Part shown: positions 1 through 8,229 of the stretch, piece by piece
Layout: each line of letters opens with the position of its first letter
How positions within the stretch are numbered: position 1 is the first letter of the stretch
Source of the DNA: GCA-2686295 sp964402995
GTDB taxonomy: Archaea > Nanobdellota > Nanobdellia > Woesearchaeales > GCA-2686295
Direction: 5' to 3'
DNA: 64,000 nt
NCBI GenBank assembly: GCA_964402995.1
Contig: CAYOEA010000004.1
Coordinates: forward strand, 70,724 to 134,723
Translations under genes and position numbers: made by a program
The notes under the pieces: generated by a model
What the model was told of the DNA's origin: nothing
Databases searched by the model: none
What the model saw: the letters and a program-made list of their open reading frames with translations, nothing else

Positions 1-293
1 CAGTGCCCAACAATTTCAAAACCAGTTGCAGAAATTTCATAACCACTAGGTGCGCGCTCATCTTTCTTGATAGCGCCAGTAATAGTCATAGCTGTCTCTA
101 CTTGAATCTTATCAAGTTCATCCCATAAGTCTTCAAATTTATCCTTCTTGAAAACACATTGAACAATTTCACTTGAGTCTCGAAGAACAACAAACTTAAT
201 TTTATTTGAACCACGCTCTCTATAAACCCAGCCTCTAATTGAAACTTCACCTTCACCTTTATCCATTGCTTCTTGAATTGAAATGTATGTCAT
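1..293 (-). CDS. asnS: Asparaginyl-tRNA synthetase, N-terminal part (cut by window edge)
   Basis: The 97 visible residues begin MTYISIQEAMDKGEGEVSIR and continue with a GWVYRERGSNKIKFVVLRD segment. This is the N-terminal OB-fold anticodon-binding domain of an archaeal-type AsnRS or closely related AspRS. The enzyme charges tRNA-Asn with asparagine in the cytoplasm. The ATG at 291-293 follows an AAGGTGA ribosome-binding site and a TATA-like TTTTATAAAAA at about 325-335. The catalytic domain lies outside the window, so AsnRS is preferred over AspRS for two reasons: a clear AspRS occurs at 3733-5139, and asnA is the next gene upstream. Confidence 0.8.
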   Translation of the reverse strand, partial: MTYISIQEAMDKGEGEVSIRGWVYRERGSNKIKFVVLRDSSEIVQCVFKKDKFEDLWDELDKIQVETAMTITGAIKKDERAPSGYEISATGFEIVGH

Positions 294-324
294 AATATTC
301 ACCTTCCATAATTATTTTTTATGG

Positions 325-335
325 TTTTTATAAAA
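325..335 (-). promoter_or_regulatory. TATA box upstream of asnS
   Basis: On the minus strand this reads TTTTATAAAAA, 32-42 bp upstream of the asnS ATG, at the spacing expected for an archaeal TBP site with a short leader. It sits just past the asnA terminator-like hairpin, so asnS probably has its own promoter. Confidence 0.5.
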
Positions 336-351
336 TTAATGCTTAAATAAC

Positions 352-382
352 AAAGATTGAACTAAAAATAAGTTCAATCTTT
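352..382 (-). terminator. Perfect 11-bp hairpin after asnA
   Basis: AAAGATTGAAC pairs perfectly with GTTCAATCTTT around a 9-nt loop, 28 bp past the asnA stop. The hairpin lies between asnA and the asnS promoter on the shared strand. It probably marks the asnA transcript end; archaeal termination usually relies on T-tracts, so its role is inferred. Confidence 0.55.
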
Positions 383-409
383 GAAATCTAAGTTTAATTC
401 CGAGTAAGC

Positions 410-1444
410 TTAAAGAAGAGATATTCCCTTCTTAGAGCACTCTTTCATTGTACTTTCTGGCCAAATACTTGCTTGAACTTCACCAATGTGTGCTTTTCTT
501 AAAAGCAACATGCAAAGTCTTGACTGACCAATTCCGCCACCAATAGTTTGTGGAAGTTCTCCTGACAATAAGCGTTTATGCCAATCAAGTTCTAACTTAT
601 CCATTGAATCGCTGATTTCTAATTGTCTCATTAGAGATTTTTTATCTACTCTAATGCCCATTGAAGAAAGTTCAAATTCTCTCTTTAATACTGGGTGCCA
701 AACAATTATATCTCCGTTTAAACCAAATTTCCCATCAGTGTATTCAGTGGACCAATCATCATAATCAGGCGCTCGAACATCATGAACTTTTCCATCACTA
801 AGTTTTGATCCAATTCCAATTATGAAAACTGAACCATACTTCTTTGCAAGTTCAAATTCTCTTTCCTTCGGACTTAAATCAGGATAGGCTTTCAAAGCAT
901 CTTCTGCATGAATAAAAGTAATCGAATCCGGTAAAAAAGATTTTATTTTATACTTTTCTTCAACCATTAACTCTGTTTGTTTTAAAACAGAATAAATACT
1001 TTGAACGGTTTTCTTCAAATAATCAATGGAACGCTCGTCCCAATCAATTATTTTTTCCCAATCCCACTGATCAACATAAACTGAATGAATTGCATCTAAA
1101 TCTTCTTCGTCAGGACGAATTGCATCCATGTCTGTATAAAGACCTTCACCAGATACAAAACCATAATCCTTCAGAGCTGCTCGCTTCCACTTTGCTAGTG
1201 AGAAAACTAGTTCAAACTGAGGTCCTGGAATTGCTAGTATTTGAAAACTTGCTTTCCTTTCAGTTCCTGATAAATCATCGTTTACACCAGTTCCTTTTTT
1301 TACAAATCTTGGCGCTGAAACTCTTTGTAATGAAAGTTCTTTTGAAAGTTCTAATTGGAAACAATCTTTAATTTCCTTTATTGCTTTCTCTGTTGTACGC
1401 AAGTCCATAATAGACTTATAACCATCCATAATCTTGTATATCAT
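410..1444 (-). CDS. asnA: Aspartate-ammonia ligase (AsnA-type asparagine synthetase)
   Basis: AsnA makes asparagine from aspartate, ammonia and ATP. The 344-residue product matches the family length (about 330) and shows its signature stretches: NDDLSGTERKASF, MDAIRPDEEDLDAIHSVYVD, HDVRAPDYDDWS, NGDIIVWHPVL, ELSSMGIRVD and the C-terminal GGGIGQSRLCMLLL motif of class II synthetase-like folds. The reading frame is open to a TTG at 1459. The ATG at 1442-1444 is chosen because a GGAGG site lies 8 nt upstream of it and the TTG would fall before that site. The neighbour on the same strand is asnS, so asparagine synthesis and its charging onto tRNA are encoded together. Confidence 0.95.
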   Translation of the reverse strand: MIYKIMDGYKSIMDLRTTEKAIKEIKDCFQLELSKELSLQRVSAPRFVKKGTGVNDDLSGTERKASFQILAIPGPQFELVFSLAKWKRAALKDYGFVSGEGLYTDMDAIRPDEEDLDAIHSVYVDQWDWEKIIDWDERSIDYLKKTVQSIYSVLKQTELMVEEKYKIKSFLPDSITFIHAEDALKAYPDLSPKEREFELAKKYGSVFIIGIGSKLSDGKVHDVRAPDYDDWSTEYTDGKFGLNGDIIVWHPVLKREFELSSMGIRVDKKSLMRQLEISDSMDKLELDWHKRLLSGELPQTIGGGIGQSRLCMLLLRKAHIGEVQASIWPESTMKECSKKGISLL

Positions 1445-1793
1445 CTTATTTTCCTCCAAAACTATTTTGTTTAGTTTTGTTCTAATGAGTTATTTTTAGA
1501 AAAGAAAACAAAAAAGAGAATTTACTATACTCAAAGAATAGTAATCTTTAATTTAAACTCGAAATAGAAATAGTCTAGCAATTAAATCTAGTTAGAATAA
1601 ACAGTCTACAGTCATGTTTCTTCATCCATAGGCTTCTTGTTTTTATCATTTCGTCACTGGTTAAGAATAACTCATATAAAAATGTTTTGGTAGGTGTGAA
1701 AAGGGGAAGGGGAAGAAAATATGATAAAGATACATCAACTTTATAATATAAACAAAATTAAAAAAAATGATAAAAGTAATTTAAACTAATAAA
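1445..1793. other. Intergenic region between asnA and the radical SAM gene
   Basis: This 349-bp stretch separates two divergent genes and should hold both promoters. Visible items are the GGAGG site for asnA (about 1451-1457), a weak ACTAT/ATAGT inverted repeat (1524-1542), a purine-rich run AAGGGGAAGGGGAAG (1701-1715) and a TATA-like CTTTATAATATAAA (about 1739-1752) upstream of the gene at 1794. A 22-codon open frame (1721-1789) follows the purine-rich run, but nothing else supports it as a gene. Confidence 0.5.
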
Positions 1794-3710
1794 ATGAAAG
1801 CGCTAATTTATTTATGTCCACCGTACCAAGTAGGAACTGTTCCATCATTAGGATTGGGATACTTAAAGGCTGTACTGAATAAATTAAATCATGAATCAAA
1901 AGTATTTGATGCAAATAAACAATTATTAGAAACGAATAAACAATTATTTGAAAAACTTAATGAAGGTGAAAAAAGATTTTTATCTAAAGAAAAATTTCTT
2001 GTTTATACATACAACTTAAAAAAAGTTTTATCATATTTATATCCTGCATTCATAGAACCAGATGATTTAGAACTTCTAAAAGAAATAAGTGCAGATGTTA
2101 GAAAAAGATTTGATGAATTGATGATAGAAAAACCTGATGTAGTCTGTTTCTCATTAATAATGTCAAATGTACCTTATACAGCATTACTAGCTAAAAAAAT
2201 AAAAGAAAAAACGAATATTAAAGTTATATTTGGAGGGCCTGTTTGCAATTATGATAATGCAAGAATATTTCTAAAATTAGGTTTATGTGATTATGTAGTA
2301 ACAGGCGAAGGTGAAATAAGTTTTGAGAAACTAATAAATTCTCTTGAAGGAAAGATCCCAATTAATGAAGTTACAAACATATCTTATTGGAATAAAAAGG
2401 ATATTGAAAATAAACCTGAAACAAAATTAATTAGTAAATTACAAAACATTCCATTAGCAGATTTAGGTCAGAATGTAGAAGATATAATGCCAATAATGGC
2501 AAGCAGAGGATGCACTAAAAAATGTAACTTTTGTGCAGAAACAAATCAATGGAAATACTATCGAACAAGAAATGTTGATTCAGTAATAGCTGAAATGGAA
2601 AAGAGAATTAAAGAAAATAAAACAACATTTTTCTTTTTTTGTGATAGCCTAATAAATGGATCAAAAGAATGGCTAGAAGAATTTTGTGATAAAGTAACTC
2701 CGCTTAAAATAATTTGGAATGGATCATTTAGATGTGAAAACTTAAGTTTTGAATTACTACAGAAACTTAAAGACTCAGGTTGTGATGATTTAGAATTTGG
2801 AGTTGAAAATTTTAATCAAGAAATATTAGACTCCATGAATAAAGGAACTAATAAAGAAGAAATGATGCAAATTCTAAAAGACACACACAAAATAGGAATG
2901 GGCTCGACAATGAATATAATGTTTGGATATCCTGGAGAAACACAAGAATTATTTTTTAAAAATTTAGATTATGTATTTGAATTAATGAATGAAGTAAAAG
3001 GTTTTTTCTTAATAAATTCGCAATTTTTTAGAATTTTTCCAGGAAGTAAAATGATGAAAGATTCAAAAGAATTCAAAATAAAACTTCTTGGTAATAATGA
3101 CACATTACCCCCTCAACTAGCATTCATACAAAAAGAATATAATGATTTCTTTGTAGAATGGAAAGGCAGTTTTAATCCAACTCCAATAGAACTTTTTGAA
3201 AGAACAGCATTAATGGAAGATTTGCTTCAAATAACTAAAATTAAAAGATATTTCAAAAAACAAGAACATAAAATAGACAACTATAATTTCGAAGAAAAAA
3301 TAACTCAACTAATAAAAAATGTAAAACAAGAAGGAAATCAAGAAGAACTATTTTTAGAATTCGATTTAAAAGAAGAGTTATTAGTTGAAAGAACAGGACA
3401 AAAGATTCATGAATTAATAAACCTATTAGAAGAAAAAAACATACCATTCTCAATAACAAAAACATTACCACCATGTATTTTTGGAGAAGAACAAAAAAGA
3501 ATAAATGCTAAATGTCAACAATGTATAAATCCGATAATTGAAGTTGATGAAAAAATAAAACTGTGTACAAGAAAAATAAAAGAAAAGTTTCAAGAAACAA
3601 AAATTATTGATTCAAAATACTTTGATAAAAATAAAATAAAAATAAAAAGCGAAGCATGTAACTTTTGCACATATCGAAAAAAAGGCGAATGCGAATATAT
3701 CTACTGTTAA
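1794..3710 (+). CDS. B12-binding-domain radical SAM protein
   Basis: This 638-residue protein has the two-part architecture of cobalamin-type radical SAM enzymes. Residues 1-170 resemble a B12-binding Rossmann domain (LCPPYQVGTVPSLGLGYL at the start, VIFGGPVCNY later). A radical SAM core follows, with the cluster ligands C240-x3-C244-x2-C247 (RGCTKKCNFC). The C-terminal 85 residues are unusually rich in cysteine (eight, including CQQC and CNFC pairs), which suggests an auxiliary iron-sulfur cluster or zinc site. The substrate cannot be deduced; such proteins methylate or rearrange lipids, cofactors or peptides. It stands alone, convergent with aspS, 22 bp apart. Confidence 0.85.
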   Translation: MKALIYLCPPYQVGTVPSLGLGYLKAVLNKLNHESKVFDANKQLLETNKQLFEKLNEGEKRFLSKEKFLVYTYNLKKVLSYLYPAFIEPDDLELLKEISADVRKRFDELMIEKPDVVCFSLIMSNVPYTALLAKKIKEKTNIKVIFGGPVCNYDNARIFLKLGLCDYVVTGEGEISFEKLINSLEGKIPINEVTNISYWNKKDIENKPETKLISKLQNIPLADLGQNVEDIMPIMASRGCTKKCNFCAETNQWKYYRTRNVDSVIAEMEKRIKENKTTFFFFCDSLINGSKEWLEEFCDKVTPLKIIWNGSFRCENLSFELLQKLKDSGCDDLEFGVENFNQEILDSMNKGTNKEEMMQILKDTHKIGMGSTMNIMFGYPGETQELFFKNLDYVFELMNEVKGFFLINSQFFRIFPGSKMMKDSKEFKIKLLGNNDTLPPQLAFIQKEYNDFFVEWKGSFNPTPIELFERTALMEDLLQITKIKRYFKKQEHKIDNYNFEEKITQLIKNVKQEGNQEELFLEFDLKEELLVERTGQKIHELINLLEEKNIPFSITKTLPPCIFGEEQKRINAKCQQCINPIIEVDEKIKLCTRKIKEKFQETKIIDSKYFDKNKIKIKSEACNFCTYRKKGECEYIYC

Positions 3711-3732
3711 ATTAAAAAAAAGATTAAAAAAA

Positions 3733-5139
3733 TTATTTCTTAGAAGAAATGTTTAATTCATCTAATTGTTCTAGACTTACAGTTGAAGGTGCATCTAAAG
3801 TAACATCACGAGCATCCTTATTTTTTGGAAACGCGATAATTTCTCTAATGCTAGGTTCATTCATAAGTAACATTAACAATCTATCAACACCTAAAGCAAT
3901 TCCGCCATGAGGAGGGACACCATAAGTAAAAGCTTCAAGCATATGTGAGAATTCTCCAGCTTGTTCTTTTGAAAAACCAATTAAATCAAATATTTTCTGT
4001 TGGATTTTTGCATCATGAATTCTAATACTTCCACCGCCAACTTCCATACCATTTAAAACAAGGTCATGTTGATAACTTCTAACTTTACCAGGATCAGATT
4101 CAAGGAATTCTAAATCATCTTCATGAGGCATGGTGAACATATGATGACATGGACCCCATTCTTTGCCTGCGCCATGGAAGAAATCTTCTTCTGATTGTTT
4201 TACAAATAAAGGAAAGTTAATTACAAAGCAAAAACCTAATTCATCAGGATCTTCCTTGTTCTTTCTAATATCAGGACTATCAACGCCATACTCTTTCATG
4301 ACATCGTCATAGTTTAGTCTTGGGAAAGGAACTTGAGTGATTTTTTTATTTGGATATAATTCCTTAACAAGATCAACCATTAATGATTCTATAAGTTTTA
4401 AGATATCTTCTTGATGAACAAAACTCATCTCAACATCAAACTGATAGAATTCACCAGGAGCTCTGTTAGCTCTCGCATTTTCATCTCTAAAACAAGGAGC
4501 TATCTGAAAATACTTATCAATACCGCCAACCATTAATAATTGTTTATATTGCTGAGGTGCTTGGGGTAAAGCATAAAATTTACCAGGATGAAGTCTTGCA
4601 GGAACTAAATAATCTCTAGCACCTTCTGGACTACTCTTTGTTAAAATAGGAGTTGTAATTTCTAAGAAATTATGCTTATCCATGTTAGTTCTAAGACTTT
4701 GAACAACTTTATGTCTCATAGTTAAATTCTTAACCATGGAAGGTCGTCTTAAATCTAAATAACGATACTTTAATCTTAATTCTTCGCTAGTCTGAACAAC
4801 ATCATCATCCATTTCTAAAGGAAGAGGTTCACAATCAGAAATAACTTTTAAGTTTGAAGTAGAAAGTTCGATTTCACCAGTAGGTTCTTGTGGTCTTTGT
4901 TGATTCTCAGGTCTAAGTTTAACCATTCCAGAAACTTGAACAACAGACTCTCGTCTAATCTCACCAAACTTTTCAATAATATCTTTTCCTAAAAAACACT
5001 GAGTTTTACCATAACGATCTCTAAGGATTAAGAATCCAATTTTACCGCTGATTCTCATAGAGTCTACCCAACCGGATAGTGTAACTTCAGTGTTTGCATG
5101 ATCTTTATTTAATTCTCCACATGTGTGTGTTCTTAACAT
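3733..5139 (-). CDS. aspS: Aspartyl-tRNA synthetase, bacterial-type but without the GAD insert
   Basis: This enzyme charges tRNA-Asp (possibly also tRNA-Asn). The N-terminal OB fold (RTHTCGEL, GWVDSMR) is followed by the class II core: YRYLDLRRP, a TPEGA-like SSPEGARDYLVPAR segment, PQAPQQYKQLLMVGG, the motif 2 region FQIAPCFRDENARANR, and motif 3 GGIALGVDRLLMLL. These strings are characteristic of bacterial rather than archaeal/eukaryotic AspRS. Bacterial AspRS is normally about 590 residues with a GAD domain inserted in the core. Here the protein is 468 residues, and the sequence passes from YGVDSPDIR almost directly to the VINFPLF segment, so the insert is missing. An AGGTGG site precedes the ATG by 6 nt. 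Confidence 0.95.
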   Translation of the reverse strand: MLRTHTCGELNKDHANTEVTLSGWVDSMRISGKIGFLILRDRYGKTQCFLGKDIIEKFGEIRRESVVQVSGMVKLRPENQQRPQEPTGEIELSTSNLKVISDCEPLPLEMDDDVVQTSEELRLKYRYLDLRRPSMVKNLTMRHKVVQSLRTNMDKHNFLEITTPILTKSSPEGARDYLVPARLHPGKFYALPQAPQQYKQLLMVGGIDKYFQIAPCFRDENARANRAPGEFYQFDVEMSFVHQEDILKLIESLMVDLVKELYPNKKITQVPFPRLNYDDVMKEYGVDSPDIRKNKEDPDELGFCFVINFPLFVKQSEEDFFHGAGKEWGPCHHMFTMPHEDDLEFLESDPGKVRSYQHDLVLNGMEVGGGSIRIHDAKIQQKIFDLIGFSKEQAGEFSHMLEAFTYGVPPHGGIALGVDRLLMLLMNEPSIREIIAFPKNKDARDVTLDAPSTVSLEQLDELNISSKK

Positions 5140-5217
5140 TGTTTTCCACCTTTTCTAAACTAAATTATAAATTTATTTTTATATATATTGTTTTTTATTG
5201 TTTTTAAGCTAAAAAAA

Positions 5218-5871
5218 TTATAATATCTCAACTCTGCAAAAATCACCAACAAGTTCTTTAAACTCTTTAGCGTCATCAATAGTACCTACAATATCAGTTC
5301 CGTAATGCATGGGAATTGCGATTTTTGGATTAATTAACTTAATTGCTTCTACTGCTTCCTTTGCATCCATAACATATTTTCCAGACACAGGAACTAAAGC
5401 AATGTCGATATTCTTTAAATCGCCCATTTCAGGAATTTTATCAACGTCACCTGAGTGATAAATGCGTTTTCCGCCAAGATGTAAGACAAAACCAACCATG
5501 CCAGATTCTTTTGGATGAAAAGGAACATCAGGACTTCTAAATCTATGAGTATTGTAAGCGGGAATAGTTTCTAAACTAAAACCATCAAAATCATAAGAAT
5601 TATTTGGTGCTACAATAATTATTTCTTTAAAATTTAAATCTTGAAGCTTTTCTTCGCAAGCTTTAATTGTGATAATAGTGGTATTTTCATCTGCAAGTTT
5701 AGATATAGCCTCAGGATTACAATGATCGAAGTGTTCGTGCGAAACTAAGATGTAGTCTGCAGTTTCAAGACCATCAGGAACTTGAAATGGGTCAATGTAA
5801 ATAACTTTAGAAGCTTTAAACTTAAAACAATCATGCATAATCCATTCAATTGAAATATCATCAAAATTCAT
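5218..5871 (-). CDS. MBL-fold metal-dependent hydrolase (UlaG-like)
   Basis: A 217-residue single-domain metallo-beta-lactamase-fold protein. The metal-binding motif is H45-x-H47-x-D49-H50 in SHEHFDHC. Further ligands are expected in YHSGDVDK and PMHYGT near the C terminus. This compact form resembles the UlaG/YtkL-like group; the substrate is unknown. The frame opens at a GTG (5878-5880), but the ATG at 5869-5871 has a GGGTGG site 5 nt upstream and is preferred. Confidence 0.85.
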   Translation of the reverse strand: MNFDDISIEWIMHDCFKFKASKVIYIDPFQVPDGLETADYILVSHEHFDHCNPEAISKLADENTTIITIKACEEKLQDLNFKEIIIVAPNNSYDFDGFSLETIPAYNTHRFRSPDVPFHPKESGMVGFVLHLGGKRIYHSGDVDKIPEMGDLKNIDIALVPVSGKYVMDAKEAVEAIKLINPKIAIPMHYGTDIVGTIDDAKEFKELVGDFCRVEIL

Positions 5872-5943
5872 AAAAACCACCCAAAATATTGATTAATTCT
5901 CTGCTTTTTATAATTATCGTTATCGAGGACAATAATCAAAAAA

Positions 5944-5951
5944 TTTATATA
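5944..5951 (+). promoter_or_regulatory. TATA box of the membrane-protein operon
   Basis: TTTATATA is centred about 28 bp upstream of the ATG at 5975. That places the predicted transcription start at or next to the ATG, so the first gene of the operon is probably translated from a leaderless mRNA. This also argues against the in-frame TTG at 5969. Confidence 0.6.
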
Positions 5952-5974
5952 CTATACAAGCAATAAACTTGCTT

Positions 5975-6532
5975 ATGGCAGACACTGTACTAGGCGGAAC
6001 TATAGGATTCATGACAGATTTAGGTGTTTATGATGTAATATTACCGTTTTTATTGGTGTTCGCAATAGTATTCGCAATTCTTGAGAAAACTAAGATTTTT
6101 GGTGTTGAAAAGGTCGACGGACAAACCATTACAAGGAAAAACATTAATGCAATGGTTGGATTTGTTATGGCTTTCTTTGTTATTGGATCATCAAAATTAG
6201 TTGGACTAATAAATACAGTCGCAAGTCAAGTTTTTTTATTATTACTATTAGTAATATTATTCTTAATGCTTGCTGGAATTATGCAAAAAGAAGGAGAATA
6301 TGAATTAAATGAAAAGTGGAAAAAAACTTTACTTCCTGTTTTGTTCTTAGTAATCGTACTAATATTTTTAAACGCGTTAGGATGGTTAAAAGACGTATAT
6401 GACTTCCTAAGTAAATACTGGAATTCAGAAGGAGTAACTTCAATTATTTTATTATTATTAGTCGCTGCATTTGTTTGGTGGATAACCAACAGTGGCGGTA
6501 ACACATCTGAAAATAAGGATAAAGGTGATTAA
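5975..6532 (+). CDS. Multi-pass membrane protein, first of three tandem paralogues
   Basis: A 185-residue protein with four to five hydrophobic segments, no signal peptide and a short hydrophilic tail. It begins with a core pattern shared with the next two genes: YDVILPFLLVFAIVFAILEK followed by FG. The segments near residues 20-40, 60-80, 85-105, 118-138 and 155-172 are membrane-spanning by composition. The gene lies 2 bp before the next one, so the three form an operon. Function unknown; the nearby ArlI/ArlJ-like genes suggest a link with a pilus-like machine. The ATG at 5975 is chosen over the TTG at 5969 from TATA-box spacing. Confidence 0.75.
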   Translation: MADTVLGGTIGFMTDLGVYDVILPFLLVFAIVFAILEKTKIFGVEKVDGQTITRKNINAMVGFVMAFFVIGSSKLVGLINTVASQVFLLLLLVILFLMLAGIMQKEGEYELNEKWKKTLLPVLFLVIVLIFLNALGWLKDVYDFLSKYWNSEGVTSIILLLLVAAFVWWITNSGGNTSENKDKGD

Positions 6533-6534
6533 TC

Positions 6535-7122
6535 ATGGGAATTTTTGACAACATTATATGGACTCTAGATAATATGGGCATCACAGACGTAATACTACCA
6601 TTCATGATAGTATTTGTCGTAGTATTTGCCGCATTACAAAAATCATTGGTTTTAGGTAAGGACAGTAAAAAATACAACGTAATAGTTGCATTAGTTTTAG
6701 GTCTTTCAGTCGTAATACCACACGTAACTGGAATGTATCCTCCAAATGGGGATATAGTAGAAATCATGAACCGTGCACTACCAAACGTATCATTAATCGC
6801 AATTGCATTTGTGATGATTATGTTACTATTAGGAATTATTGGCGGAGAAGTTGACTTTGCAGGAAAATCGCTTGGCGGATGGGCAGTATTAGTCTCAATC
6901 GTTGCAGTAATAGTGATCTTCATTGGGTCAGCAGGTTTTTTCAGTTCAATGCCATGGTGGTTGCAATGGATAAACAATGCATACACAATGGAAATTATTG
7001 TATCAATCTTAGTCTTTGGAATAATCATTTGGTTCATCACAAAAGAAGATAAACCAGCAGGAAAAGACAAAGAAGGAAAGTTCTTTGAAGGACTATCCGA
7101 TATTTGGAAAAAAGGCAAATAA
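6535..7122 (+). CDS. Multi-pass membrane protein, second tandem paralogue
   Basis: A 195-residue protein with about five hydrophobic segments. Its start (TDVILPFMIVFVVVFAALQK, then LGKDSK) aligns with the first gene, and its C-terminal segments (IVSILVFGIIIWFITK) parallel IILLLLVAAFVWWIT there. A GGTGAT site overlapping the end of the preceding gene serves the ATG. The paralogues have diverged so far that they are probably distinct subunits of one complex rather than redundant copies. Confidence 0.75.
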   Translation: MGIFDNIIWTLDNMGITDVILPFMIVFVVVFAALQKSLVLGKDSKKYNVIVALVLGLSVVIPHVTGMYPPNGDIVEIMNRALPNVSLIAIAFVMIMLLLGIIGGEVDFAGKSLGGWAVLVSIVAVIVIFIGSAGFFSSMPWWLQWINNAYTMEIIVSILVFGIIIWFITKEDKPAGKDKEGKFFEGLSDIWKKGK

Positions 7123-7126
7123 ATAA

Positions 7127-7726
7127 ATGGCATCATTCCTTGAGATTGGCTTATTGGCAAATTTGAATGTAGTATTTATATTCATATTAATCTTCGCAAT
7201 AATTTATGCGATACTCCAATATGCCAAACCTTTTGGAAAAGATATGAATGGTATGCATGGCTTAATTGCCATATCAATATCATTTATTCTAATAATTTCA
7301 AAAATTGCCTTAGCACTAATAAACTTCTTTACTTCATGGTTTGTTGTATTATTCTTATTCATATTCTTTTGTTTATTTGCATTAAGAATGTTTGGCTTTG
7401 GAGAAAAAGATACTTTAAGTTTAATCAAAGATTCCCAATTTTTTCCTTACATAATAGTTTTAGTAATGATCATATTAATTGCAGGTTTAGCGACCGTGTT
7501 TGGGCAATCATTACTTGACAAACAAGATGGAACCATTTCAGAAGATAGTACAGATGTAGACAATACTTTAGATACAGATTCAGATACAGTAGAATTAGGC
7601 GGATCCACACAAACAGATAGCTTTGGATCAAACGTATTACACACATTAGTACACCCTAAAGTACTAGGATTCTTAGCCATGTTGTTTATTGGGATGATGA
7701 CATTAGCTTTAATGACGTCAACATAA
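7127..7726 (+). CDS. Multi-pass membrane protein, third tandem paralogue
   Basis: A 199-residue protein sharing the N-terminal pattern LNVVFIFILIFAIIYAILQY...FGKD with its two neighbours. It differs by an acidic, Ser/Thr/Asp-rich loop (about residues 130-165) between the last two hydrophobic segments, likely exposed outside the membrane. It ends the three-gene operon; the 3' flank runs directly into the 70-bp repeat array. No family name recognised. Confidence 0.7.
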   Translation: MASFLEIGLLANLNVVFIFILIFAIIYAILQYAKPFGKDMNGMHGLIAISISFILIISKIALALINFFTSWFVVLFLFIFFCLFALRMFGFGEKDTLSLIKDSQFFPYIIVLVMIILIAGLATVFGQSLLDKQDGTISEDSTDVDNTLDTDSDTVELGGSTQTDSFGSNVLHTLVHPKVLGFLAMLFIGMMTLALMTST

Positions 7727-7775
7727 ATAATTTAATTCTTATTTTATTAACAAAGACGAAGAGAAGTTTAAATAT

Positions 7776-8228
7776 TATTTCTTGAAAACAAACTTAAAAT
7801 TAGAATAGAAATAAGTAAACATGATTATTTCTTAAACTTTAAATCACTTCTTGGAAACAAACTTAAAATTAGAATAGAAATAAGTAAACATGATTATTTC
7901 TTAAANNNNNNNNNNNNNNNNNNNNNNNNNNNNNNNNNNNNNNNNNNNNNNNNNNNNNNNNNNNNNNNNNNNNNNNNNNNNNNNNNNNNNNNNNNNNNNN
8001 NNNNNTTGGAAACAAACTTAAAATTAGAATAGAAATAAGTAAACATGATTATTTCTTAAATTTGAAGTCTATTTTTTGGAAACAAACTTAAAATTAGAAT
8101 AGAAATAAGTAAACATGATTATTTCTTAAATTTGAAGTCTATTTTTTGGAAACAAACTTAAAATTAGAATAGAAATAAGTAAACATGATTATTTCTTAAA
8201 TTTGAAGTCTATTTTTTGGAAATAGACT
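7776..8228. repeat. Tandem array of 69-70-bp units, interrupted by an assembly gap
   Basis: Units containing AAACAAACTTAAAATTAG start at about 7786 and 7855 (69 bp apart), and after the gap at about 8010, 8080 and 8150 (70 bp apart). A partial copy overlaps the last codons of the gene at 8209. Post-gap units are identical, so this is not a CRISPR array. Read on the minus strand, each unit holds a degenerate copy of the neighbouring gene's last codons and stop (AATTTTAAG...TTTCCAAAAAATAG). The array appears to have grown from that gene's 3' end. The true copy number is unknown because of the gap. Confidence 0.9.
7906..8005. other. Assembly gap of exactly 100 N
   Basis: A run of 100 Ns lies inside the 70-bp tandem array. 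The round number suggests a scaffolding placeholder of unknown real length, as expected where short reads collapse on identical repeats. Confidence 0.97.
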
Positions 8229-8229
8229 T
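8205..8229 (-). terminator. Hairpin spanning the stop codon of the coiled-coil gene
   Basis: AAGTCTATTT and AAATAGACTT form a 10-bp perfect stem with a TTTGG loop, spanning the TAG at 8209-8211. In the array copies the same position carries AAACAAACTT, so the stem has two mismatches there and only the copy in the gene is perfect. Confidence 0.45.

Noticed and set aside
1721..1789. 22-codon upstream open frame before the radical SAM gene
   Set aside because: A purine-rich SD-like run precedes it, but the frame is AT-biased, low in information and has no other support.
6444..7160. 238-codon antisense open frame
   Set aside because: It runs opposite two well-supported membrane protein genes and its composition is what their complement would give.
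7776..8228. Tandem array as a CRISPR locus
   Set aside because: Units are contiguous and identical throughout, with no variable spacers and no cas genes nearby.
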